From Carboxylicivirga sp964602515 (GTDB lineage Bacteria; Bacteroidota; Bacteroidia; Bacteroidales; Marinilabiliaceae): DNA of 64,000 nt. The stretch spans positions 62,001 to 126,000 of the forward strand of contig CAZRRJ010000003.1 of assembly GCA_964602515.1 (NCBI GenBank), written 5' to 3'. The position numbers and the translations under genes were made by a program. The first letter of the stretch is position 1; the number at the start of each line of letters is the position of its first letter. Of this stretch, positions 48,601-55,811 are shown in pieces. The notes under the pieces were generated by a model. The model ran no database searches and was not told the origin of the DNA. It worked only from the letters and a program-made list of their open reading frames with translations.

Positions 48601-51600
48601 CGTCATAAGATGACAGTACCTCATTGGTGTCAACTATACCATTACTATTAACGTCATAATATAAAATGCCTCCTCCAGGAGTAGAAACTAATTGAATTTT
48701 AAAAAGCTGATCACTCACATCAACATCATTAAAATTAAATTGTGCTGCTGTAAATACAATATCTGTATCTTCATCAGTAGTCAACGTATTATCTGCTGCT
48801 GTTGGTAAAAAGTTATCGGGTAAAACACGTATTGCTAATGTTGATACCGGGTCTGATTCTATATTTCCATCACTTACTGTAAACGTAAATGTGGTATATA
48901 AATAATCGCTTGCCAATACACCAGCCTCTCCTGTAACAGGCTCAAACTTTAGTAAGCCAGCATACAACTCATTAATAGCAATCTCTGTATTTGCCGATAA
49001 GGCTTCTCCTCCGTCTAATACATTATTTAAGTTGCTATCCTTAAAAAGCTTGCCTTTACTTGTTAATGTTGCAACTTTAATTTTCCTGAAGCTATCTCCA
49101 TCCGGATCTGAAAAGGCAAATTCATTACCGGTAAATTTATAGTTCACATTTGTTTCTGTAGTTATTGTCTTGTCTTCTGTTGATGGAGCATCATTAACAC
49201 CTGACAACTTAAAATGACAAACGGCAGAACCACTTTCCAGCCCATTATCGGCATCCACCACTCGTACTACCACCATACGATCTTCTGTATTAGGAAAGTC
49301 TGAGGTATTATTATATTGAAATAATTCAATTGCTGACTCATAATCAGCAATAGGACGAACTCCTGATAAATAAATTTTTAAATCGCCCTGATTGCCGATA
49401 GCAGTAATTCCCAATAACTCTAAAGCGTTATTATCCCAGAATAAACCCTCATGTATTTCTCCATCCAGGGGGTTATAAATTTCAATATGAGCCGATGCAA
49501 TTTCGGTTCCGTCATCTGTAATTTTTACATCAATATCTGAAATATTAATGTTACCTCCATCCTCAGGATAATTTGTAGTATAATCTGTTGAATAATAACC
49601 ACCTGTATTGTTATCATCAGCATCCAAATCAACTAAAGGCACCATTAACATACAGTCTCTGAATATAAATGGCCCTATTGTATTATTAGCATAATTACAT
49701 TCCGGATATGGCGAATTAGGTAAAACAGTAGGTGTAGTTGTTACAAAACTGCCATCAGCAACAGCATTAATATTATCGTTAATGGTAATGTATATCTCAC
49801 CATCGTAAAGGTTGCCATCACCTGTTAATTTTGACATCATAATATCAAATACATGTGTCTCTTTAGCATTAAGTGGCATCAGATCGACTGTAACAATCTC
49901 TTTTTTTAATACACGTGCACCAGGCTTAGAAGGATCACCATCGTAAAAGGTAATGGGCACTTCAAATAAATCAGCATGTCCATCGCCGTAATTAAAAATA
50001 TTAAGTACAAAATTTACACGATCATTCTGCGCTCCATGACAAAGGTCGTAAACACTTTTCACCTCAACAGTAAAGTCTGGTGCCGGGTAAAAGGGATTAC
50101 CTGCCTTATCGATCCGATACATCTGTGTAAGGTAATTATTCAGGCTTGGCACAATATGGTTTTGCTGCATTTTAGCAGGCACGCTCATATCATCATTAAT
50201 ATTGACATAACTATATGATCGCTGATTAAATAAACCCCGTGATGCTATCCATGGTGTCAAACGATCACGATAAACACGTAGTCCTTCACTACAGCACACA
50301 ACAATATCAGCTCGGTTATTCTTATCCACATCAACAATAACAGGATGCTCACTACCTGTACCACTACTACACCCACTTACATTGGTAATCCATCCTTTTG
50401 AATCATTATAGGCTTGGTTTGATGTCAGCAGAACTTTCTCTCCACCGGCACCATCGCCTTCGCCCTCATACACCCATAAGTCATACGTATCGCGGTAAAC
50501 CATTTCAACACTGCCATCACCTTCAAAATCAAAAAAGTTACAGGCTGTTTCACCCGATCCATCGGAGTTAGCCAAACCCCATACTCGCTCCAAGCTTCCC
50601 ATTCCATTTAAACGAAATACCTCAACGTATTTAGATGAAACTACTCCAATCTCCGGTTGGTTATCCGGATCATTATCCACATCGCCAATACAAGCAATAC
50701 CCCCCTTACGTTTGCTTTCACTACTTCCTAGTTTATGCGGCGCACAAAGTGCAGTATTGGTTAAAGGGTTCCATATGGATATATAACCGTTACCTGTTAC
50801 AACAATATCAAGGTTGCCGTCAACATTAATATCTCCAAGAGCTACTTTTTGTCCTGCATCATTATCCAGTGTAAAAGAGGTTTCCAAATGCCTGTTATCA
50901 CCATTTTGCCAAGGCTTATGTATGCCTACAGGATCTGCACCCCACACATCTTCAACATTTCCGGTAGCAATATCAATGGTGTAAATTCGCCCGCCTGTTA
51001 TCACCTCTACACCATCGGCATATTGTAATACCCCTGTACCCGGATTAAAACCGGCAGGTATAATATCGGCATAAGCATAATGATCTTTCCAATATAAATG
51101 ACTGGCTAAATGACCGCCATTACCCCCTGTCTGAGCAATCAGATCAACAATAAGTTCACCTGTTTCAACATTGTATATTTTAGCTGTTTTACTGCCGTAC
51201 TGCTCACCGTAGAAAAAGAGCTCAACAATGCCATCCTCATTAAAATCAACCACATCAGGTTGAAAGCCCCGACGGGTATAGGCATTAATTATAGGCCAGC
51301 CGGTACTGATGTATTGATTCCAGTTGATTCCATCAAAATCATATCTGTAAATTTTACTGTCGCCACTACCCTCATAACCTGTTGCAATAATAATTTCAAC
51401 ATAGGGATCTGTATCTATATTGGCAAGTGTTACACCTGTATGATTATTGGCTAATACAAGCGGAATAAAGTATTTCAGGTTATCATTAACAGGATCGAAT
51501 ATAAAAATTCCATCATCTCCGCTGTTAGCACCAACCACAGCTATTTCCAGGTTACCATCGTTATCAATATCAGCCACCTTAGGAATAGCATATCCATATG

Positions 51601-51886
51601 GCGCATAATTATAGACTGCACCACTTCCTCCAATTTGATAATTTCCTGCTAAAAAATTATTCTTTAACTGCATTCCAAACGCTTTCGAGTCCGGCAATAT
51701 TGAACGGCAATAATCGGCATCATAGAAACCGCATTCATCACTTGCATAACAATCAGGGTCGTAACAGTCAATAAGACCATCGCCATCATTATCAATACCA
51801 TCATCGCATACTTCCTGTGCTTGTGCCCAAATACTAATAAGCATAGTTACCCCAAACAGGATCCACCTACTTTTAAAAATCTTCAT
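42617..51886 (-). CDS. Giant Calx-beta/cadherin-type adhesin with T9SS type B sorting domain
   Basis: A protein of 3089 residues. The signal peptide ends around residue 23. A Ca-binding MopE-like motif follows (CDDGIDNDGDGLIDCYDPDC), then FG-GAP/VCBS-like propeller repeats to about residue 530 (VADIDNDGNLEIAVVG and similar). Further regions are cadherin-like domains (about 850-1270), nine Calx-beta-type units (about 1270-2300) with ends such as VTITDDDTPPN, and four repeats of the LTTNESGSSDAFTVVLTAQP type (about 2300-2740). A bacterial Ig/cadherin-like domain precedes thrombospondin type 3-like Asp-rich repeats (about 2850-2990). The type B sorting domain comes last (VLEGFSPNGDGTNDNF; FNRWGNVVYR; YYYIIHISDTGEKLNGYIYL). 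It is a secreted, Ca-stabilised surface adhesin, followed by its likely secretion partner PorP/SprF. Confidence 0.95.
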   Translation of the reverse strand: MKIFKSRWILFGVTMLISIWAQAQEVCDDGIDNDGDGLIDCYDPDCYASDECGFYDADYCRSILPDSKAFGMQLKNNFLAGNYQIGGSGAVYNYAPYGYAIPKVADIDNDGNLEIAVVGANSGDDGIFIFDPVNDNLKYFIPLVLANNHTGVTLANIDTDPYVEIIIATGYEGSGDSKIYRYDFDGINWNQYISTGWPIINAYTRRGFQPDVVDFNEDGIVELFFYGEQYGSKTAKIYNVETGELIVDLIAQTGGNGGHLASHLYWKDHYAYADIIPAGFNPGTGVLQYADGVEVITGGRIYTIDIATGNVEDVWGADPVGIHKPWQNGDNRHLETSFTLDNDAGQKVALGDINVDGNLDIVVTGNGYISIWNPLTNTALCAPHKLGSSESKRKGGIACIGDVDNDPDNQPEIGVVSSKYVEVFRLNGMGSLERVWGLANSDGSGETACNFFDFEGDGSVEMVYRDTYDLWVYEGEGDGAGGEKVLLTSNQAYNDSKGWITNVSGCSSGTGSEHPVIVDVDKNNRADIVVCCSEGLRVYRDRLTPWIASRGLFNQRSYSYVNINDDMSVPAKMQQNHIVPSLNNYLTQMYRIDKAGNPFYPAPDFTVEVKSVYDLCHGAQNDRVNFVLNIFNYGDGHADLFEVPITFYDGDPSKPGARVLKKEIVTVDLMPLNAKETHVFDIMMSKLTGDGNLYDGEIYITINDNINAVADGSFVTTTPTVLPNSPYPECNYANNTIGPFIFRDCMLMVPLVDLDADDNNTGGYYSTDYTTNYPEDGGNINISDIDVKITDDGTEIASAHIEIYNPLDGEIHEGLFWDNNALELLGITAIGNQGDLKIYLSGVRPIADYESAIELFQYNNTSDFPNTEDRMVVVRVVDADNGLESGSAVCHFKLSGVNDAPSTEDKTITTETNVNYKFTGNEFAFSDPDGDSFRKIKVATLTSKGKLFKDSNLNNVLDGGEALSANTEIAINELYAGLLKFEPVTGEAGVLASDYLYTTFTFTVSDGNIESDPVSTLAIRVLPDNFLPTAADNTLTTDEDTDIVFTAAQFNFNDVDVSDQLFKIQLVSTPGGGILYYDVNSNGIVDTNEVLSSYDEVNVTIIDSGLLKYKPGQHEFGTPYTYFQFKVNDAVQYSSDYYKMTINVNPIEDDPVIEANSVSVNEGHTGLVIAATSTDGDAGDTKEFSISGTDAADFTIDKDSGVLIFVAAPDFEMPADANGDNVYELTITVRDGTGRTDFSNVAVTVINIIDALSLEFSAIAYQDLENKGGNLPVVVVGGEVLPTSVTVKATVSGGTATATTDYAHTVLLTIPAGDYKSADQNISLSALSIVDDNLAENDETIVFALSEATSGVTIRAKSTATYTILNDDIPSITLSLLGSPIDENGGEATLTATSDIESVNDIIISLANTGSATVISDYTSAGTITIPAGQLSASIKIIGVEDSVDEPNETVITDISGVTNGDENGTQQVTTIIIDDDDAPGVSLTLDKLSLAEDGGIATVTASIATASSYPVTINLGYSGTASLSGVDATTAGGNNAVSTTQIVIPAGATSGSISITSVDDLLDENDETVMVAITSVVNAIEATEQQVTVTITDDDTPPNVTLATDKTTIEENGGVATVTAALDAVSALPVTINLAYSGTASLGGTDATTAMGSNAISTTQLIIPAGATTGSISITATHDLLDENDETVMVAITSVVNAIESTEQQVTTTITDDDSAPNVSLTIDKISIVENGGVATVSALLDVVSGLPVTVNLEYSGTASLSGVDATTTAGTNAASAIQLIIPAGARYGAVLISAEQDQTDEVDETVIVAITSVLNAIEATEQQVTTTITDDDDAPNVTLATDMANIIENGGIATVTATLDAVSALPVIINLGYSGTASLSGVDATTAGGNNAVSTTQIVIPAGATSGSISITAVDDLLDETDETVIVAITSVVNAIEATEQQVTTTVTDDDDAPGVSLTLDKLSIAEDGGIATVTASIATASSYPVTINLGYSGTASLSGVDATTAGGNNAVSTTQIVIPAGATSGSISITAVDDLLDENDETVMVAITSVVNAIEATEQQVTVTITDDDTPPNVTLATDKTTIEENGGVATVTAALDAVSALPVTINLAYSGTASLGGTDATTAMGSNALSTMQIIIPAGGTSGTIIITSAEDNIYEGDEDIIIDITSVSNAIEASEQQVSVGIIDNETQPTVILELTGSPFSENNGTATIYAVLSHPSAQEVRVNVVLTGSAIASDYNTSTLNLSIPAGEISAAITITGVDDLESEGDETIIADISTVSNAIEDGEQQVNAVISDNDVAGITVISSGGSTETSEYGTSDSFDVVLNTQPLSDVVINITGLDTSESSIDKTTLTFTNANWDKAQKVTVTGQDDALIDGHIDYVLNLNVDNALSADSYNGLSSGVSVRNLDNDVANITLSKNTLITNEDGTTDEFTVVLTAQPAAAVIVTFTENDDEGTVVGNITFDTDNWNIAQTVTVTPEDDFRVDGNQAYNITVSIDDVNSDDAFDTVADQTITVTNGDNDVADFILSKNTLTTNESGSSDAFTVVLTAQPATDVLITFTENDDEGTVTGSITFNAGNWNNAQTVVVTPEDDALIDGDISYNVTVSIDDATSDDVFDNVADKTVLVTNMDDDLAGYSPRLAGNKAVTSEDATTLSYELKLNAQPASNVVIDIIGLDESEGQLNVTRLTFTPLNWNKVQIITVTGVDDTEVDGHVKYTLSLVVNDALSDDEYDGKSASVEITNLDNDKTNAAPNAVADSAEIGEGTTLNGTSLLANDTDPDGDELIINTTPVSGPSNGVLVIAVDGSYTYTPNHRFFGVETFSYEVCDNGTPQECSTAVVSITVKENTDRDGDGIDNDREGDDDLDADGTPNDEDEDSDGDGISDADEGDIDTDGDGDSDYKDLDSDNDGISDEDEGDGDTDGDGIEDYRDEDSDNDGILDTDEGDVDTDGDGKEDYRDLDSDADGILDADESTGDCDNDSIPDRIDKDKCFDELEVLEGFSPNGDGTNDNFVIAWLDQYNKVSFEVFNRWGNVVYRQDKYENNWNGFSNVGFSIGDELPVGTYYYIIHISDTGEKLNGYIYLNR
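45492..47448 (-). repeat. Near-identical tandem DNA repeats of 357 bp inside the adhesin gene
   Basis: Calx-beta units repeat with a period of 357 nt (119 residues). The block starting at 45492 (about 530 bp) reappears at 46920, an offset of 1428 nt (4 x 357), with only a handful of mismatches by eye. A shared segment beginning at 45821 also recurs at 46178. This points to recent internal duplication or gene conversion. Confidence 0.85.
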
Positions 51887-52470
51887 ATGTGTGTGTAATT
51901 TTTATTTCCCAGACGAGTGATACGGAGAAGTGCAGTTTTAGATACCTGATAAATGTTAGGAAAATGCAAACAACACTATTTTTACTGATGAACAGCCAGA
52001 AATACCAGATGAAATGAAATTAATTTTTGATTAAAGTTATAACTTGTTTCAGTAGCTGAGTGCCTGTACTCACGAATAAGAATCGCATATGAGCTTAAGT
52101 AAGGAGGGTAAATAAGCACATCTTTATAAAGCCCGTAGTCTATAATTCTATTTCTGTAGATGTACCAGTGATAAGTTGAAGGATTGTGTTCTTACCCGGG
52201 GAGAGCTCTGTAATCACGTGTTGGTAAAACAGGCTGCCGAGGTCGTAGTAGCTAGTGGTAACAGGCTGCAATTAGAATGCAGAAAACTCATAAACTAGTG
52301 AAAATTTAAACGTTAACCTATTTATGATGAGAATAGGAAGCTTTCGTATGAATCCAGCCTATATCATAAAGAGAACATAGCTACTAAAGTGAAAAAAGCT
52401 TAGCATTTATGATTAATGCCCCTCTGCACGACAGTGATGTGAGAGGTTCTCCGATAAGCTATTAGCCTAA
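51887..52470. other. Intergenic region upstream of the adhesin operon
   Basis: The spacer is 584 nt between two minus-strand genes. It should contain the adhesin promoter, but I see no exact TAnnTTTG box, no ORF with coding character and no strong hairpin. Confidence 0.4.
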
Positions 52471-53514
52471 TCAATTGGCAATAGTTTTTGCATCGGGTTC
52501 GGTTACATATTTGATGTATTCTATTACTTCTACATCTTCATAGTTTTCTTTTTTTATATAATCAATCTCACTTGTCCATTCGTTCGTCTTATCCTTAGCA
52601 TACAAATGAATATTCCTTAGGAATTCTAACGGATTCGCTATTAAATATCTTGATATTTCTTCTTTAGCGGTGATGTAATCAAATTTAGTTAGGAAATTCA
52701 ATGTACAAACTTTTTGTTGTTTTTCTTTACTAAATTTATACTGCTCCCAGAGCACCTTGATCGAATCACTGGTTAAGGTTTCCAGGTTTCTCAAGTCATC
52801 CAGTCTTCGGAATTGCCAATAAGTATCGTTAATATCAGAAACAAATCGAGCAATAATATCCTTTTCATTTTTTAATATCCCTCTATGTTCTCTCATGAAT
52901 TCTTTTCCTGATATAATTCTATCCAACCAGCTCTCATACCAATCAAGAAAGTTAGTCTCTTCAAGAAAATCAGGGCAATATTCTATTTCATCGTAAGTAC
53001 GTATAATACGTCCTTTATTTTTACCATTCAATATAATTCCATGGAAACCAGAACATCCACAAAAACCTATATTTAAAACACCTGAATAAGCCTTAACCAT
53101 CTCTTTATCACAACCTTCATCTGGAATATCATCAATTTCACCAAATGCTTTCTCCCACTGCTCTTTGGTTACTTCCTCATTGAAGAAAGGCTTTTTCTCA
53201 AGATACTGTAATGAAGACTCTGAAATAAATTGATTCGGATGACCTAACTTAAATATTCCGTAAGAAGGACCAGCTCCTGAGTTTCCAACACTAGACTTTT
53301 TGTAATCTATTCCTCCGTTTCCTATTTTCGTTAGAAACAACTGGTATTCCTCAGGCAGAGAAATATTATATTCTTTTTCAAATTTTCTGACTTCATCAAC
53401 TCCTAAAGGCTTATTTAGAACAAATTTGTGGGATGATGCCCCAAATGTCTCGAAAAAAGAATCAGTATTCTTTGCTAGTCTTAACTTTATTTTTACCCGT
53501 TCTATTTGATTCAT
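52471..53514 (-). CDS. SMI1/KNR4 (SUKH) family protein with C-terminal extension
   Basis: A cytoplasmic protein of 347 residues without signal peptide. Residues about 30-200 carry the SMI1/KNR4 signature: VRKFEKEYNISLPEEYQLFL, a GNGGIDY turn, a PSYGIFKLG segment, and VLNIGFCGCSGFHGIILNGK near the end. The C-terminal 140 residues are charged, helical and not recognised. Many bacterial SUKH proteins are immunity proteins against polymorphic or contact-dependent toxins. No toxin gene lies next to it, so an orphan immunity role is a guess. It lies in a row of AT-rich minus-strand genes, with an attC-like spacer just upstream. Confidence 0.8.
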   Translation of the reverse strand: MNQIERVKIKLRLAKNTDSFFETFGASSHKFVLNKPLGVDEVRKFEKEYNISLPEEYQLFLTKIGNGGIDYKKSSVGNSGAGPSYGIFKLGHPNQFISESSLQYLEKKPFFNEEVTKEQWEKAFGEIDDIPDEGCDKEMVKAYSGVLNIGFCGCSGFHGIILNGKNKGRIIRTYDEIEYCPDFLEETNFLDWYESWLDRIISGKEFMREHRGILKNEKDIIARFVSDINDTYWQFRRLDDLRNLETLTSDSIKVLWEQYKFSKEKQQKVCTLNFLTKFDYITAKEEISRYLIANPLEFLRNIHLYAKDKTNEWTSEIDYIKKENYEDVEVIEYIKYVTEPDAKTIAN

Positions 53515-53521
53515 GCTATTC

Positions 53522-53669
53522 CTTTAACTACTGCCTAACGGCCACTTGCAAGTTGTCGTTACAGATTCCGAAGAGCATCTGCGTCCGGTAAAACATGGTG
53601 GTCAAGAAAGGAGCAAAGATAACGAACACCACTGCTCCCACAATGCAATTTGCAAAATGTTAGCGATAA
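53522..53669 (-). other. attC-like recombination site (integron cassette boundary)
   Basis: Read on the minus strand, the spacer begins CGCTAAC and ends GTTAGGC. The second is a perfect attC R' core (GTTRRRY) and the first is one base off its complement. Just inside, TTTGCAAATTG and CAACTTGCAAG are complementary, as expected for the L boxes. The total of about 148 bp is at the upper end of attC length. It lies tightly between two small genes of the same orientation, as in a cassette array. No integron integrase is present in the window. Confidence 0.5.
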
Positions 53670-53675
53670 TTATTT

Positions 53676-54071
53676 TCATATCAATTCATTAATAGATTCA
53701 GCTATCTTACATATTTCTCCAGTCTCGTGTACCCAAAAATAAATTTCATCACTTAGTTTTTTACTGTCTTTATCTATAGGCAGAAGTATTAAATAATCAC
53801 CACAACCATTAGTTGCAATTACGATTGCACTATCTGGAAAATCAGCCCATTCTTTTGCCTGTTTAGTTTCGACTCCAATGTGATTGCAAGTCCGACTAAT
53901 TCTTTTATTGTCAGATTTGTCAAAAAAGGGATAAATTTGCCAATCGTCTTCATCTGTAATAATTTCTCCGCCATTTTCAATAATCATTTTTTGTTTGAAT
54001 TTGTCGGGAAACTCAAATCCTAATTCAATTTCTGTTTCGTGAATAAATTTTGCATCAATTGGAAATGGCAT
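53676..54071 (-). CDS. SMI1/KNR4 (SUKH) family small protein
   Basis: A protein of 131 residues without signal peptide, consisting of a single SUKH domain. FIHETEIELGFEFPDKFKQK is the typical helix pair, followed by MIIENGGEI. The strands include WQIYPFFDK, IVIATNGCGDYLILLP and EIYFWVHETGEICKIAESI. The likely role is an immunity-type protein, as discussed for this superfamily. It is bounded downstream by an attC-like spacer and is AT-rich, both consistent with lateral acquisition as a cassette. Confidence 0.82.
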   Translation of the reverse strand: MPFPIDAKFIHETEIELGFEFPDKFKQKMIIENGGEIITDEDDWQIYPFFDKSDNKRISRTCNHIGVETKQAKEWADFPDSAIVIATNGCGDYLILLPIDKDSKKLSDEIYFWVHETGEICKIAESINELI

Positions 54072-54146
54072 TGTCTATTTATTTAAGTCATTGTAATTAA
54101 TTGAATCCAAAAGTATATATTTTTTGATACCAACTTCAATTACTTT

Positions 54147-54269
54147 TTATTCTCCTTTAAAATATTTTAGACACAGGCCAACCAAAGCTGTTAGGATTAG
54201 GTAATCGTAAACATCAAGACATACCGATAATGCTAAACCAACTAATAATAAAGTTAATGCGTACTTCAT
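54147..54269 (-). CDS. Small membrane protein of 40 residues, unknown
   Basis: The ORF runs from ATG at 54269 to TAA at 54147. The peptide has two hydrophobic stretches (YALTLLLVGLALSVCL and YDYLILTALVGLCL) separated by DVYD, and ends KYFKGE. It looks like a tiny hairpin membrane protein. It lies between the SUKH gene and the 276-residue unknown gene, on the same strand, in what appears to be a cassette row. I recognise no family. Confidence 0.45.
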   Translation of the reverse strand: MKYALTLLLVGLALSVCLDVYDYLILTALVGLCLKYFKGE

Positions 54270-54274
54270 TTTTA

Positions 54275-54415
54275 GTTGCTGTTAACGTTGAGAGTATGAT
54301 TTCGTATGGAATTACGAACTTAAAACCAATCACGTTACCACCCACCAATGCAGGTGATTATGCTCAAAAAACCTCCGCCCCCTATGTAACATAGACATTA
54401 TTGTATACCACTTTT
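54275..54415 (-). other. Weak attC-like spacer
   Basis: The region on the minus strand ends CAACGTTAACAG and contains short inverted segments, but its core sites do not match GTTRRRY well. It occupies the same kind of position as the better site at 53522-53669. I list it only as a possible degenerate cassette boundary. Confidence 0.22.
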
Positions 54416-55246
54416 TTAGTTTAAGTACTTTCCAAAATATTGATCAACAGCTTCTTTGTTATATTTATCTTCACCTCGCCAAAATTCCACATAAGTCCAG
54501 TCGTGTTTTGAACTTATTGGTCGGTTATAAGAAGCTGGTTTTAAAACATCAATACAAGCCAAAATTTCAAGAATTATACTTCTTTCATCCTTGTTTGATT
54601 TTAGATTTGGAACATCTTTTATTTTTTCTCTTAAAACACTTGGAAAATCTCCTTGCTTACAAGAACTTATCATTTCCAAAATTCCTTTTAAAATCGCTAC
54701 ATCTTCTTTTGTCGGCTCTGTAATTTGTTCTTTTAAAAATTGTTCTAAATCAAAAACGGTATAAATTAAATCCCCATGCCGAACTCCACCCCATTTTATA
54801 CGTTCAAAATTTAATACATTCAAATCTGTATTTTCATAAGATGTATACCCGTGAACTCCATATTTTAAATTCTTGCAAATTTTACAAGTATATGCAGTAT
54901 GTACAACTTCGCTATTTTCGTAAGAATATCCTGAAACGACAGGGGTGTATTTGTGTGGTGTAAATACTTTTGCAATAAAGTAAGAGCCAATACCAGACCG
55001 CCAATCAAGTCGTCGAGTTGAAAGACTACTTAAAAATGCTTTTGCAACTTCTTCAACTGTAATTTTTTCTCCAATTTCAATGATTCTTTTTACACAATCA
55101 TCGTGCGAAATTGTCAGAGGGTCGAACATTAATCCCTTTTCTTTAGCGTAGGAAAAATCTGAGGGATTTGTCTTTCTATCTTTTTTGTTAATCCATCCAT
55201 TTTTCCAATAAGTTTGAAACAGAATATTTTTTGCTTTTTTGTCCAT
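54416..55246 (-). CDS. Unknown cytoplasmic protein with CxxC motif
   Basis: From the ATG at 55246 the protein has 276 residues (MDKKAKNILFQTYWKNGWIN). A TTG six codons upstream is less likely. No signal peptide or membrane segment is seen. Visible features are TYSCK-like AYTCKICKNLKYGVHGYTSY with a CxxC pair, a basic RRLDWRSGIGSYFIAK segment and a C-terminal KHDWTYVEFWRGEDKYN. I recognise no family. It is AT-rich and lies in the same minus-strand row as the SUKH genes, so an accessory or immunity-type role is possible but not shown. Confidence 0.6.
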   Translation of the reverse strand: MDKKAKNILFQTYWKNGWINKKDRKTNPSDFSYAKEKGLMFDPLTISHDDCVKRIIEIGEKITVEEVAKAFLSSLSTRRLDWRSGIGSYFIAKVFTPHKYTPVVSGYSYENSEVVHTAYTCKICKNLKYGVHGYTSYENTDLNVLNFERIKWGGVRHGDLIYTVFDLEQFLKEQITEPTKEDVAILKGILEMISSCKQGDFPSVLREKIKDVPNLKSNKDERSIILEILACIDVLKPASYNRPISSKHDWTYVEFWRGEDKYNKEAVDQYFGKYLN

Positions 55247-55264
55247 GTTCTTTAATTCATTCAA

Positions 55265-55811
55265 CTATATTTCTCTTCACATACACATGTGCACAAATGT
55301 TATCTCACAAGATATACAGAACAAATATATTTTTCTGTTTTTTAACAGGCAAATTTGCTAATTACGATGTGCAGCATATCATAAGCGAAAGGCTTTGTAA
55401 CTTGTCTTCAGTTTAAATAGTTATTTGTGTAGTCAAGATTCCTATTTAGCTTTTCTATGTTGTTGGATAAATTAACACCTGGCGGAACAAATATTGAACA
55501 ACATAAAGAACCGTTTAGAGGCCTCTCCAAACCATCAATTATTTTTAAAGAGCACACATATTATTTCAGGAAGTAAAACAATTTTACACAAAAGCAAACA
55601 AATAAATAGTTTTCTCTTTTTTAAACATTATATGGTCCAAAATTTTAAAAGCTCTTACTACATGGTTACATAACGTAATATTAGATTGTTTTAAGTAAAA
55701 TTGTCTTTTATAGATAATTTTACTTACTTGCGAATGAATATTTAACCTAACAAATTGTAAAATCAGCTTATTATTTCAGATGTACAAATGGGCACTCGTT
55801 AAAATATTAAA
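55265..55811. other. AT-rich intergenic region
   Basis: The spacer is 547 nt between divergent genes. A perfect 10-bp inverted repeat (AAGTAAAATT / AATTTTACTT, 55693-55725) lies about 90 nt before the protease gene and could be an operator or a weak terminator. No coding sequence is recognised. Confidence 0.4.
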
